From Saccharomyces paradoxus (taxonomy: Eukaryota; Ascomycota; Saccharomycetes; Saccharomycetales; Saccharomycetaceae), in NCBI RefSeq assembly GCF_002079055.1, contig NC_047494.1:372001-436000 (forward strand): a stretch of DNA of 64,000 nt, written 5' to 3'. The position numbers were made by a program, and so were the translations under genes. The notes beneath the pieces were generated by a model. That model made no database searches. It was not told the origin of the DNA and saw nothing but the letters and a program-made list of their open reading frames with translations. The stretch's first letter is position 1. The number at the start of each line of letters is the position of its first letter. Of this stretch, positions 7,994 through 16,528 are shown in pieces.

Positions 7994-10198
7994 TCAGTTG
8001 ACGGTATAATTATGTGAAGACCCTAATTGTTTTCTCAGATCATCCTGTGAACCGCTATGAGGCAAAATTCCACCAACACTTGGTGGCTGCACAACATCCG
8101 TTTCTTCTAATATCCCACTAACACGAGAATTATACAGCTGCTGCTGCTGTTGTTGGAGATAGGTATTATTTTGAGTGGTTAGACTGTTATTTCTTGAGTT
8201 CGTCGCGCTTACACTTCTGAAAGAACCCGCTGGTTTATAAGATGGTTTTGCCGTCAAATCTGAAGGATTAGTCATCACCACACTTTGCCTTAGTTGATAA
8301 GGTGAGGGAGCCGCTCCATTTTCGTTAAACTTCATAAACTGGCCTTGCTGTTGCGGAACATAATAGGTATCGTTTGTTGGTGAATAAAACATTTCCGGAT
8401 GATCGACGGGATTTAATGCGGTACCGTTTAGTCTGGCAGTCTGTAATTGAAGAAGTTGTTGCTTGTTTGGTCTTTTAAAAGAGGTCAATGAATGTGAAGA
8501 AGCTGATTGAGCAAGATATGCGGGTGTTGGCAACTCTCCAATAGTTTCCAGGGTCTGGGGATGATTATATTGTTGATGTTGTTGAGGAACTGGTACACCG
8601 TACCATTGTGGATTTGGCGCGACTGGCGCAGCATATCCTTGTTGTTGAAAATTTCCGTTGTACCCATTGGCAGGATACTGCGTGTAGCCGCCGTATACTG
8701 GTGATTGTTCCTGTTGTTGATATTGATCTTGATAATTCAACGGCTGGACTGCCTCTGAATAAATTGAAGAAGCAATTCTATTGGAAGGTGCTGCTTCCGT
8801 ATCCGTCACGGTGAGTGTATCTCGCACTGGATATTGCTCCTGGCCCTGGACCATTTCCGGACCATATTTCCCCAAATTGGTATCGCTTAAAGTAAGTGCT
8901 TCTTGCGCTAGGTGTTTTGCTTCCGGCACCTCAATTTTGTCAATATTGTCGTTATTGTTAATTTTAATAGAAGGTAGTGGATTCTGGTCTATATTATCTA
9001 CCCTGATCTCGTCTTGCAATACATCATTTGCATTATCTGATTTATCCTGTTCCTTTTTCATTGTTTTAGCTCTATCCAAATAAACCTGATAAATGCTTTT
9101 CATTCTCTTAATATCTTCCTCCTCATTAGGTGATAAACGCGATGCGTAATAATCATCATCTCCACTTTTGCTGCCACTACCATCATCTACGTGTTGAGAT
9201 TCTTTAATATCCTGAAGTTCATAATCATCATCTGTACCGAACTGCAGACTCTTTCTATGAGTCTTTTCCGAACCATTATCAAATTCAAACTCGAACGCAT
9301 CATTGCTTGGAGATTCGCTTGAATCATTCGAAACTCCAGCCTCTTCACTAACTGAAGCTGAATCGGTCACTTCATTAGGAAAAGCTGACTGCTTATTGTC
9401 ACCTGCTGTAGCAGAACCACGAGAAATCTGGTTATTATGGATTGGGCTATTATGAGATAGAAAGCTTTCATTCTCTTGAAATCTTGAAGACGCCCTTATT
9501 GGTGTACGATTGGAAAAGTTATCAAGATGCAAGGACGTTTGACTAGCATTTCTGGAATCAGCTGCCACTTTATAACCACCTAATCCATCTTCTTGTACTC
9601 TCATAGCAAAATCTCTCAAACTGTTAGAGTCGTTTGATTCCTGTGGAAGCTGGAACGGATCTACGTACCATGGCCGACCAGTTGCAGATGGAGTAACGCT
9701 TCTCATGTTATATTTGCTACCATTCATGCTACTAGCAAAAGGATCTGAAGGCGTTTGTTGCAAAGTTTTCTCCATGAAGTCTTGCTGCGAGTCACTAGAG
9801 TATGGATGATTCATTCCAGATGAATAATCTTTCATTGCTGGTAAAAATTCCGAGTCTCCTTCGAAATCTGGATCATTATCTTCTTCGGCTTCCTTTTTGC
9901 TTCTCCTATATACGATATAAAGTATAACGGCTAGAACAATTATAATGACACCCACTGGTACCGCAACAGCTACACCAACGGTTACACTGGTACTGTGATC
10001 CGAATCCGTGGGAAGTTGGCATTGTTGCTTGGTGCCTGTACATTTGGCAGATTTGCTATTTTTCGTACTGGAAGCTGAGGAAGATGATGAATCGTCATCA
10101 TCTCTTCTGGTGAGCCTTGCATAAGCATAGGACGCATCAGAAATACTGACTGTTGAAGTCACAGATATCAAACTTTCATGCATATGGGTATGGTACAT
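7994..10198 (-). CDS. SKG6: Single-pass membrane protein Skg6 (polarised growth sites)
   Basis: This 734-residue protein has a short Ser/Thr-rich N-terminus and one transmembrane helix at about residues 72-97 (VAVAVPVGVIIIVLAVILYI), followed by basic RRSKK. A long cytoplasmic tail rich in Ser, Asn and Gln follows, with poly-Gln runs near the C-terminus. There is no cleavable signal peptide, so the helix acts as anchor. It matches YHR149C Skg6, a membrane protein of sites of polarised growth, linked genetically to SKG/TOS2 factors and a likely Cdc28 substrate; Tos2 is its paralogue. Many SP/TP sites in the tail fit cell-cycle phosphorylation. Biochemical function is unknown. Confidence 0.93.
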   Translation of the reverse strand: MYHTHMHESLISVTSTVSISDASYAYARLTRRDDDDSSSSSASSTKNSKSAKCTGTKQQCQLPTDSDHSTSVTVGVAVAVPVGVIIIVLAVILYIVYRRSKKEAEEDNDPDFEGDSEFLPAMKDYSSGMNHPYSSDSQQDFMEKTLQQTPSDPFASSMNGSKYNMRSVTPSATGRPWYVDPFQLPQESNDSNSLRDFAMRVQEDGLGGYKVAADSRNASQTSLHLDNFSNRTPIRASSRFQENESFLSHNSPIHNNQISRGSATAGDNKQSAFPNEVTDSASVSEEAGVSNDSSESPSNDAFEFEFDNGSEKTHRKSLQFGTDDDYELQDIKESQHVDDGSGSKSGDDDYYASRLSPNEEEDIKRMKSIYQVYLDRAKTMKKEQDKSDNANDVLQDEIRVDNIDQNPLPSIKINNNDNIDKIEVPEAKHLAQEALTLSDTNLGKYGPEMVQGQEQYPVRDTLTVTDTEAAPSNRIASSIYSEAVQPLNYQDQYQQQEQSPVYGGYTQYPANGYNGNFQQQGYAAPVAPNPQWYGVPVPQQHQQYNHPQTLETIGELPTPAYLAQSASSHSLTSFKRPNKQQLLQLQTARLNGTALNPVDHPEMFYSPTNDTYYVPQQQGQFMKFNENGAAPSPYQLRQSVVMTNPSDLTAKPSYKPAGSFRSVSATNSRNNSLTTQNNTYLQQQQQQLYNSRVSGILEETDVVQPPSVGGILPHSGSQDDLRKQLGSSHNYTVN

Positions 10199-10776
10199 CG
10201 CGAACTGTAACTCGTCAGAATTATGTGAAGCTATGTGAATTTAACGAAAGACTGATGAAAGCAAAGGAAACAATCAGGAGAAAGAAGCACTAAAACTTTT
10301 GGTATGGATAAAGACAAGGCTTGTTCCCCACAGAAGTTTCATCATGACTTTGTTGCTGGATATCAAAAGTTCTTATTGAGATAAAAAGAGAAAAAATACA
10401 GAAGGAAGGTAGGCTTTCGATGAACTTTCCTATTTGGGTGAGCAGTTTTCCTCTTCGAGCTGCTGAAAAAAAAGTTTATCGCTTCGCGAAAAAAATTCTG
10501 AAAACTTCAAGACGTGTCAGGGCTACGAGATGATTTATTGTAGGGTTTAAGAATATATTAGGACAAAATATTTCATAAAAATGAAATAAGGCAGGACTAA
10601 TTAGGGTAAGGAAATAACTTTTATTATTTCCGTCGCGAGGAACTTCCCTTTTCATTTGTGACAATAGTAAAATATATTGAATGCCTAGGAATTGGAGTCA
10701 TCAGTAAAGAGAACCATAAAAGGTTAAGATAAAGCGAAGAAATTCAGGCTAGCAAAGGGGTAAATATATTCAGCAA
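10199..10776. other. SKG6-PEX28 divergent promoter region
   Basis: This 578-bp region serves two divergent genes. It contains one SBF-like element (separate entry). Apart from A/T-rich stretches I see no other clear motif or gene. Confidence 0.45.
10485..10492 (+). promoter_or_regulatory. SCB-like element (CGCGAAAA)
   Basis: CGCGAAAA lies inside the palindrome TTCGCGAA, about 290 bp from each divergent start. It resembles the Swi4/Swi6 (SBF) box. It would fit G1/S control of the growth-site gene SKG6, which is inference. Confidence 0.4.
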
Positions 10777-12516
10777 ATGAGTGAGACCAGCTCAAGTCGA
10801 AGGAGCGCGAGCAAAGACTCTGTTAAATCTTACTTCACAGGAAAATACAATAAAGTGTTGGATTCTATACTGGAAGCAGAAGCAGCGATATCAAAATCGC
10901 CAACAGTAGCGGAGGATCTATCAGAAAGCTCAGCCAGCGGAAATTCTGATATGAGTCGTCCCTCGCTAACCGCTTCCTCGGCAACAAGCCAAGGAATTAG
11001 CAAAAAGGAATTACTTCAACAAATTGCTGGTTCATTGTTCAGCACGTCCATTGAGCGGCTGAAGACTGCCCACTCACCGGATATATCAGCTACTTCAGAA
11101 TATTCAGCAAATGCTTCGTATGGAGAGCAGGAGTGTAAGGAGTGTGATGGCTCCTTCAAGTGTTCTGCGCACTTTGAGCGGGCGGCTGAATATTATGACG
11201 ATGAAACCGAATCAGGGCCAGTTCTAGAGCCTTCAACTTCTAACAGTGAAAAAGATCCTTTTATCGATGTATTTTTAGATAAGCTAATTTCAAGGCTGGT
11301 CCCTGAAAAGCTGCCAGAAAGAGAGCACTTTAGTAGCAAAACTAGCATTGAGCATGATTTGGACACAGGAAGGGTTCCCGTATTTTCAGCAACTACATTA
11401 GGTAGTAATTTCAAGAAATTGTCTAAGAAAATGGGCTCAATATTTGAACTCCAGGACTCCATAGTTCGACTGCTGACATGGAGAAATCCCACTGGGACGG
11501 TGACGTCATTAATAATATTCACTTTAATATGTTTCAATCCAATGTACTTGGTAATTTTGCCTATTTTCCGTTTCATCTACGGTATTGTAGTACCTGGCTA
11601 TGTACGTAAACACCCCCTTCAAAGGAGCATATATCCTCTGAAACGGAATCACGGGTCATCATTGTTATACGATGTATGTTATGAGGGAAAAAATGAGTAC
11701 AGCTACGGTCAACAGTTTTTCTCCAAATCTTTTATGGACACTTTGGAATCAAGGAACCAAGAACTGGACGAAATATCCGAATTAGACAAAAGACCTGAAA
11801 ACACAGGGGAATTAAAGCAAGGAATGAAAGTACTGATTAATTTACGCGATATGCAAAATATGACCTCTGGTACCCTTCATGTCATCGAGGCAGTGAATAA
11901 TTTTCTTCGTAAGTCTTCTAGTTTTCAAAACGAAGAGTGTTCTACTAAACGGTTTTTCGTAGGATTTCTTTCAATCGTTTTCCTAAAAATATTATCACCG
12001 TTTGTGAATTGGAGCTATGCATGTAGCATATCCGCCTGGTGTCTGTTGATATACATGCATCCAAGAGCTCACCCAAAGATAATAAAAATTTTCAAAACGG
12101 GAAAGATAGGAAAAGGATACAAAGACTTGAAAAAGAAAGAAAATCAGGCACATAACTTGGTATTCGATGAAGAACCGGAGATCAAATACATCGAGATTTT
12201 TGAAATATATAGAAAGGGCTTACTGCCAAACGACTGGAAGTTTTTCCGATTTTCAAGCAGAACTTTCGATCCTCAAGACCCATATAGGAGGGCACAACAA
12301 TTCCCACCAGGAGTAGATTCTTTGGCTGACGTCATTCCCCCCACAGGCTGGTCATTTGATCCTAATTTTGAGTGGAAAATTGACAATGATGTGGATAGGT
12401 GGGTAATAGAACGTGGTCTAAATCTGCCAATTACCGGCGAATTTTTATTTGACCCAATGTTCAAAAGGAGAAGACTGTTACATCGTGTTATTAAGAACGC
12501 AACATCGATAGCATAG
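10777..12516 (+). CDS. PEX28: Peroxisomal membrane peroxin Pex28
   Basis: This 579-residue protein of the Pex24/Pex28-29 family controls number, size and distribution of peroxisomes. The N-terminal 230 residues are Ser-rich and hydrophilic and include a small Cys cluster (CKECDGSFKCSAHF, about 120-133). Hydrophobic segments lie at about 239-275 (TVTSLIIFTLICFNPMYLVI and following) and about 390-425. The C-terminal part, with paired aromatic blocks such as PNDWKFFRF and GWSFDPNFEWKID, resembles the dysferlin-like domain of this family. It acts with Pex29, Pex30, Pex31 and Pex32. It is divergent from SKG6 and convergent with MTC6. Confidence 0.94.
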   Translation: MSETSSSRRSASKDSVKSYFTGKYNKVLDSILEAEAAISKSPTVAEDLSESSASGNSDMSRPSLTASSATSQGISKKELLQQIAGSLFSTSIERLKTAHSPDISATSEYSANASYGEQECKECDGSFKCSAHFERAAEYYDDETESGPVLEPSTSNSEKDPFIDVFLDKLISRLVPEKLPEREHFSSKTSIEHDLDTGRVPVFSATTLGSNFKKLSKKMGSIFELQDSIVRLLTWRNPTGTVTSLIIFTLICFNPMYLVILPIFRFIYGIVVPGYVRKHPLQRSIYPLKRNHGSSLLYDVCYEGKNEYSYGQQFFSKSFMDTLESRNQELDEISELDKRPENTGELKQGMKVLINLRDMQNMTSGTLHVIEAVNNFLRKSSSFQNEECSTKRFFVGFLSIVFLKILSPFVNWSYACSISAWCLLIYMHPRAHPKIIKIFKTGKIGKGYKDLKKKENQAHNLVFDEEPEIKYIEIFEIYRKGLLPNDWKFFRFSSRTFDPQDPYRRAQQFPPGVDSLADVIPPTGWSFDPNFEWKIDNDVDRWVIERGLNLPITGEFLFDPMFKRRRLLHRVIKNATSIA

Positions 12517-12671
12517 ATACGCAATACTTTCTTCTTTTAACCTTACCACCCGCTATTCTCAATGAGATTATTATATTACAATTGCTAATAGGAGCGTATT
12601 ATTTTTCTAGGATTATAGAAAATAAAAAACTATATATCAATTTCATTAAGAAAAAATAAAAATGCAGTTTT

Positions 12672-12682
12672 GAAATATAAAT
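12672..12682 (-). other. Near-match to the yeast origin consensus
   Basis: The minus strand reads ATTTATATTTC, 10 of 11 matches to the ARS consensus WTTTAYRTTTW, in the A/T-rich PEX28-MTC6 gap. Such matches are frequent in yeast intergenic DNA. Confidence 0.2.
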
Positions 12683-12808
12683 AATACAATCTTGTTCTAA
12701 GAAATGTTATATATAAATTAATAAGAAATGAAACGAAAAAAGTCACTTCTTGTGGTGTCAATGTCCTTAAATTTACCAAAATTTAAACCGTGAGAAGTAG
12801 AATAAATA

Positions 12809-14380
12809 TCAAGAAGGCACACCTTCTAATTCGGATTTGGAAATCTTATTGATGACTCTTCTCCAATTTTTCCTATTATCATAAATGGGGACCCTCAGTA
12901 CACTCAAGTAAACAACAATACACAATAGGGCGAAGGAACAGACCGACGCAGGGACCATCATTGTAACGAAATTTCTCCTGGATATAACTTTTTCATATGG
13001 GCAACTGGCATATGGGCCACCACTGACCCAACAGTTGCTTACTGATATAGAGTTCAAATCTATCCAAATTTGCGTGTCAGGGAAGGAGGCATTCCTCAAA
13101 TACGAAATCAAAGATCTCTGTTCCAGTGGGGTTCTTGGAATATTAAATGTATACTGATCGGGACATTTTGATCCCTGGTAACTATCAAAATCAAAGTATG
13201 TGGCCTTATTGGACCTCACCAACCATCTGAATGCCATGTTTTCATATCTACAGAGTCCAACATTAGAATCATAGCAGTTATCCACTCGCCATGTCACTGT
13301 CTCATTATTAGCAAAGTAGTACAAGAGAACGCAATTGTAAGCCTCTAAGGTGCCGGACGAGCCACCAGATTTAGAAGTTGATTGAGTAACTGAGGGTTGG
13401 TTGCTATCCCATGACCAAACGCTACCTTCATGAACTATGTCTGCTAACTGGGTCACATTATTGACGTACGCTGGATTGCTTATTATTGGTGATATACCAC
13501 ACGAAATATACTCTTTGATGTCCACAGAATTGAACTGGGAATCCAAGAACCTCCAATGAATAGATGATAAATTAGTCAGGCCCTCCACAGTAGAAGGGCA
13601 GTCTAATGTGACATTGCCCTGCTCATAATGAAAGACATCATGAGGAAAAATATACGGGGCGGTAGTTTCATTGAAGGAATTGGTCAGTTCTCCTATAACC
13701 AGTCTCTTCTTTTGTTCATATAGCACAGAACCTAGAGTGGGCCAGCCATCAATGGATGATTTTCCGTAGATATTCCAGGTATTATTCTTTGCTCGATCGT
13801 TCTGCAAATCTGTAGGCTTGTAAATGAAACTGCTTCCAAGATTTTTATCCAGTATAGAGGTAGTGTTTAAAGTTTGGTTTTGGTAACTGTTATCCAGTAC
13901 AGGGGCTGATATATTCAGCAACAGTACTAAGACATTTGCATAGAGATTGTTCTGTGTGCTGAAGATGAATGATTGTAAAGCAGCTAAGACGTCGCCAAAC
14001 GATAATGTAGTATCTGCCACTATCAAATCATTATTATACTGTTTCAAGTCCAGGACAAAAACATTTGCTTCCGAGGATAGCATGGACTTAAACAGAGCCA
14101 GTAATCTTGTATTATTACCTTCATTTACCATGTTAGTTTCATTATTTAATAGAACACGTCGTAGGTTCAAACCTACGTACGGTAACTGGTCTATAGTTAA
14201 GTTCCCCATGACATCTCTTTGAGACCTAAAGGCCACCGTCATTTGAGGGGACATCGTCGGCCAGACCAATGCTGAAACCGTCTCATTCACGTCATTTCGG
14301 ACTGTCACTGTAGAGCCAATAGCAGCAACCAACGTTCGCAGTGAGGACCATATAATAAAGAGGTATATGAGTATCCACAT
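12809..14380 (-). CDS. MTC6: Secretory-pathway membrane protein Mtc6
   Basis: This 523-residue protein has a hydrophobic signal peptide (about residues 1-20, MWILIYLFIIWSSLRTLVAA), a large luminal domain with many N-glycosylation sequons and several cysteines, and one C-terminal transmembrane helix (about 468-493). A short basic cytoplasmic tail follows. This topology is type I. It matches YHR151C, named for a genetic link to maintenance of telomere capping in cdc13 mutants; the molecular role is unknown. The luminal topology suggests the link is indirect. The start is the ATG at 14378-14380, giving nearly the expected 524-526 residues. Confidence 0.92.
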   Translation of the reverse strand: MWILIYLFIIWSSLRTLVAAIGSTVTVRNDVNETVSALVWPTMSPQMTVAFRSQRDVMGNLTIDQLPYVGLNLRRVLLNNETNMVNEGNNTRLLALFKSMLSSEANVFVLDLKQYNNDLIVADTTLSFGDVLAALQSFIFSTQNNLYANVLVLLLNISAPVLDNSYQNQTLNTTSILDKNLGSSFIYKPTDLQNDRAKNNTWNIYGKSSIDGWPTLGSVLYEQKKRLVIGELTNSFNETTAPYIFPHDVFHYEQGNVTLDCPSTVEGLTNLSSIHWRFLDSQFNSVDIKEYISCGISPIISNPAYVNNVTQLADIVHEGSVWSWDSNQPSVTQSTSKSGGSSGTLEAYNCVLLYYFANNETVTWRVDNCYDSNVGLCRYENMAFRWLVRSNKATYFDFDSYQGSKCPDQYTFNIPRTPLEQRSLISYLRNASFPDTQIWIDLNSISVSNCWVSGGPYASCPYEKVISRRNFVTMMVPASVCSFALLCIVVYLSVLRVPIYDNRKNWRRVINKISKSELEGVPS

Positions 14381-14972
14381 ACCGTGTGTATATAACGATG
14401 CGAGTGCGAATGAACAAAAGAAAAAAGGTAGGATAGAATGGAAATAGTGCCTAGAGAAGCGAGGCTAAAAGCGACCAAAAAGTAGCAGCAAAGCAAGGTG
14501 ACAAATAAAGTAAACAGAGCGTATCTTACCGTGCGGTGCACACTTCAATGCGATTTGCTCAGCGAAAGACACATAAACATTTACAGAATTTTCAATTGTT
14601 TCTATTGTATTGCCTCTTCTCATTGCTGAAAAGAGAAAAATGCCAAAATCACAAACCCTATTTTGGCAGGGTTACAGATGAAAAAAGACAGGTCTGAAAT
14701 CTAACCCTCTATGGTCAATATCTTTTCCTAATTTGGAAATAAGTAAACAGGGCATCTTTCCTTTTTCTTTTTCTTAATGAAAATTGTGAGTAAAAGCTTG
14801 AAACAATACTGCCACAAGAGGAGAATTCCTCCTTTTGAAGTCTAAAATGCAATTTTAAAAGCAGATTTTGAGGACGCCAGTCAAACGTTCATTGGGATCA
14901 GTTACTATCTTGGATTACTTCTAGTAGGAAAACAAAATAACATATATAGTAAAAACAATAGAGAACGTATTT
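14381..14972. other. MTC6-SPO12 divergent promoter region
   Basis: This 592-bp intergenic region contains the Mcm1-forkhead composite at 14724-14749. I see no other gene. A short minus-strand frame at 14305-14541 is an upstream extension out of register with MTC6. Confidence 0.5.
14724..14749 (+). promoter_or_regulatory. Mcm1 palindrome plus forkhead site (SPO12 promoter)
   Basis: TTTCCTAATTTGGAAA at 14724-14739 is an almost perfect Mcm1 P-box. GTAAACA at 14743-14749 is an exact Fkh1/Fkh2 core placed three bases further. This is the arrangement of CLB2-cluster (G2/M) promoters, and SPO12 is a known member. It lies about 225-250 bp upstream of the ATG. Confidence 0.88.
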
Positions 14973-15521
14973 ATGTCCAACAAGACAAGTGACCAATCAA
15001 CACGCACGGCTTCCATCCTCAAGACTGATATTACCAGAAGCAACACGATCACCAACAGTAGCAGAAGCATCAACAGCAGCAGCAGCGTCAACAACAACGA
15101 CCACAGCCACAACGACCACAACAACACCAATAATTACAATGAATTGGCGAAAACAGGAGAGGACGCCAATAAGGAGAATATACCTAGTTTAGAGGAGGAG
15201 ATTGCGGCCTTTAGAATCTTTAGGAAAAAAAATACTTCAAACTTGAAGTCATCACACACTAGTAGCAATTTCATAAAAAAGACAATGTTTAAAAAGGATC
15301 TCTTGAAACAGGATCCGAAGAGAAAACTTCAACTACAACAAAGATTTGCGTCACCGACTGACAGACTAGTATCACCATGCTCACTGAAATTGAATGAGCA
15401 CAAAGTTAAGATGTTTGGGAAGAAAAAAAAAGTCAATCCTATGAAACTTGACTTCAAAGGCAACCTTGCGGCCGATTCAGAAGACGTAGAAATAGATGAA
15501 GATGAGGAGTATTTCTACTAA
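14973..15521 (+). CDS. SPO12: Mitotic-exit and meiosis regulator Spo12
   Basis: This 182-residue nucleolar protein belongs to the FEAR network, which promotes early anaphase release of Cdc14 from Net1 and Fob1. It is also needed for two meiotic divisions. The conserved core is RFASPTDRLVSPCSLKL, which carries the two Ser-Pro sites known to matter in S. cerevisiae, followed by a basic patch (FGKKKKVNPMKL) and an acidic C-terminus (DVEIDEDEEYFY). Residues 25-60 form a Ser/Asn/His-rich low-complexity tract encoded by AGC/AAC repeats, longer than in S. cerevisiae (173 residues from memory). The preceding Mcm1-forkhead element predicts G2/M expression. It converges with SPO16. Confidence 0.95.
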   Translation: MSNKTSDQSTRTASILKTDITRSNTITNSSRSINSSSSVNNNDHSHNDHNNTNNYNELAKTGEDANKENIPSLEEEIAAFRIFRKKNTSNLKSSHTSSNFIKKTMFKKDLLKQDPKRKLQLQQRFASPTDRLVSPCSLKLNEHKVKMFGKKKKVNPMKLDFKGNLAADSEDVEIDEDEEYFY

Positions 15522-15647
15522 GAACTTGGATTTTTAGTCTTACGAAATAGCCAACTGCTACCAAACCAATAAACAAACGAGTACATAAAGAATAAGTAAA
15601 TAATAAGTTTAACAATACCTGATTTTTTTTTCCTTTATATTTTTTTA

Positions 15648-16244
15648 TCACTCGTTAAAAGCAACCATCAAGCTTTCCAAGTTATGAAACCTTGACAAAA
15701 TGACTTCAAAATCTTGATCTGGAATTGCGTTTTGTTTGAACAGGTCGAAAATCATTTGTTTTATCAGTGTTTCAAAATCAATAAACTCGTCCATATCCAC
15801 GCTGTCCTGTATCAGACGCTGGTTAGCTTTAAAAGTTTGGAAATATTGATTAGTTTCAACATACCGAATTCTTTCTACCGGTGTAGCCCCAGTAATAAAG
15901 TAGCGGGCACCTGTCTTCGATGAACCATTCATGAGGTCTAGTGACCTCTCCAATAAAATATCCCAATAAGCTACCGAGAACTTCAAGTGCGTAAAATTCA
16001 AATTTATTACTAAAGAACGATCTTCGGGAACTCTAAAGTCCTTCTGTATTTTCTTATACACATTATTTATCAGTAATTGCAACTGTGTGACAATAAAATC
16101 GACACCGCTTTCTTCATCTTGTAACTCTTTGTTTAGCTCCAAAACTAACTTACTCGTATCCACAGTAACACACTTTACCACGGAATGTTCTTCAACATCA
16201 GGAATCTCTTGTATTTCTTGTACGCTCCAAAAGAATCTCGACAT
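15648..16244 (-). CDS. SPO16: Meiotic crossover protein Spo16
   Basis: This 198-residue protein matches YHR153C. Spo16 is a ZMM factor that pairs with Zip2 to form an XPF-ERCC1-like complex binding branched DNA, supporting crossover formation and synaptonemal complex assembly. No short catalytic motif is visible; the family is recognised by overall sequence and length (198 residues, as in S. cerevisiae). A URS1 element 79 bp upstream of the start predicts Ume6 repression in mitosis and Ime1 induction in early meiosis. It is divergent from RTT107 and converges with SPO12. Confidence 0.93.
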   Translation of the reverse strand: MSRFFWSVQEIQEIPDVEEHSVVKCVTVDTSKLVLELNKELQDEESGVDFIVTQLQLLINNVYKKIQKDFRVPEDRSLVINLNFTHLKFSVAYWDILLERSLDLMNGSSKTGARYFITGATPVERIRYVETNQYFQTFKANQRLIQDSVDMDEFIDFETLIKQMIFDLFKQNAIPDQDFEVILSRFHNLESLMVAFNE

Positions 16245-16322
16245 GTCCAGTTAAGCATTCGAGAAACGTTCTCCCAGAAGTTAATTCTCTTGAACCTTTA
16301 CTCTTTCATATTTTCCCGGTTT

Positions 16323-16332
16323 TAGCCGCCCA
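16323..16332 (-). promoter_or_regulatory. URS1 (Ume6) site for SPO16
   Basis: TAGCCGCCCA on the + strand is the URS1 core (TGGGCGGCTA on the minus strand), about 79 bp upstream of the SPO16 ATG. It differs from the optimum TCGGCGGCTA at the flank only. Confidence 0.72.
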
Positions 16333-16338
16333 CTTTTT

Positions 16339-16344
16339 ACGCGT
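16339..16344 (+). promoter_or_regulatory. MCB (ACGCGT) in the SPO16-RTT107 promoter
   Basis: This is an exact MluI cell-cycle box, 185-190 bp upstream of RTT107. It is the binding core for Mbp1/Swi6 (MBF) and would fit S-phase expression of a replication-damage scaffold. Confidence 0.55.
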
Positions 16345-16401
16345 TAACAGGGTAAGGACATGAAATCTGAGTTTTCTTTTTCACTCACCTAATGTTCTGT
16401 T

Positions 16402-16408
16402 TTTCGCG
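16402..16408 (-). promoter_or_regulatory. SCB/MCB-like TTTCGCG element
   Basis: TTTCGCG on the + strand (CGCGAAA on the minus strand) is an SBF-like core about 120 bp upstream of RTT107. It may act with the nearby MCB. Confidence 0.4.
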
Positions 16409-16528
16409 TCACATTTTTTTGCCAATAAATAAATACATCATAGATGTTCTATAGTTTGTATTCAATGTAAGTAATTGGGTCATCGGATAAGATTCCAAGG
16501 AGGTAGTGTACTGGTCAATATATACTCC

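Noticed and set aside
16475-16528. N-terminal extension of RTT107 to a TTG
   Set aside because: The ATG at 16529 matches the family start directly before the first BRCT domain.
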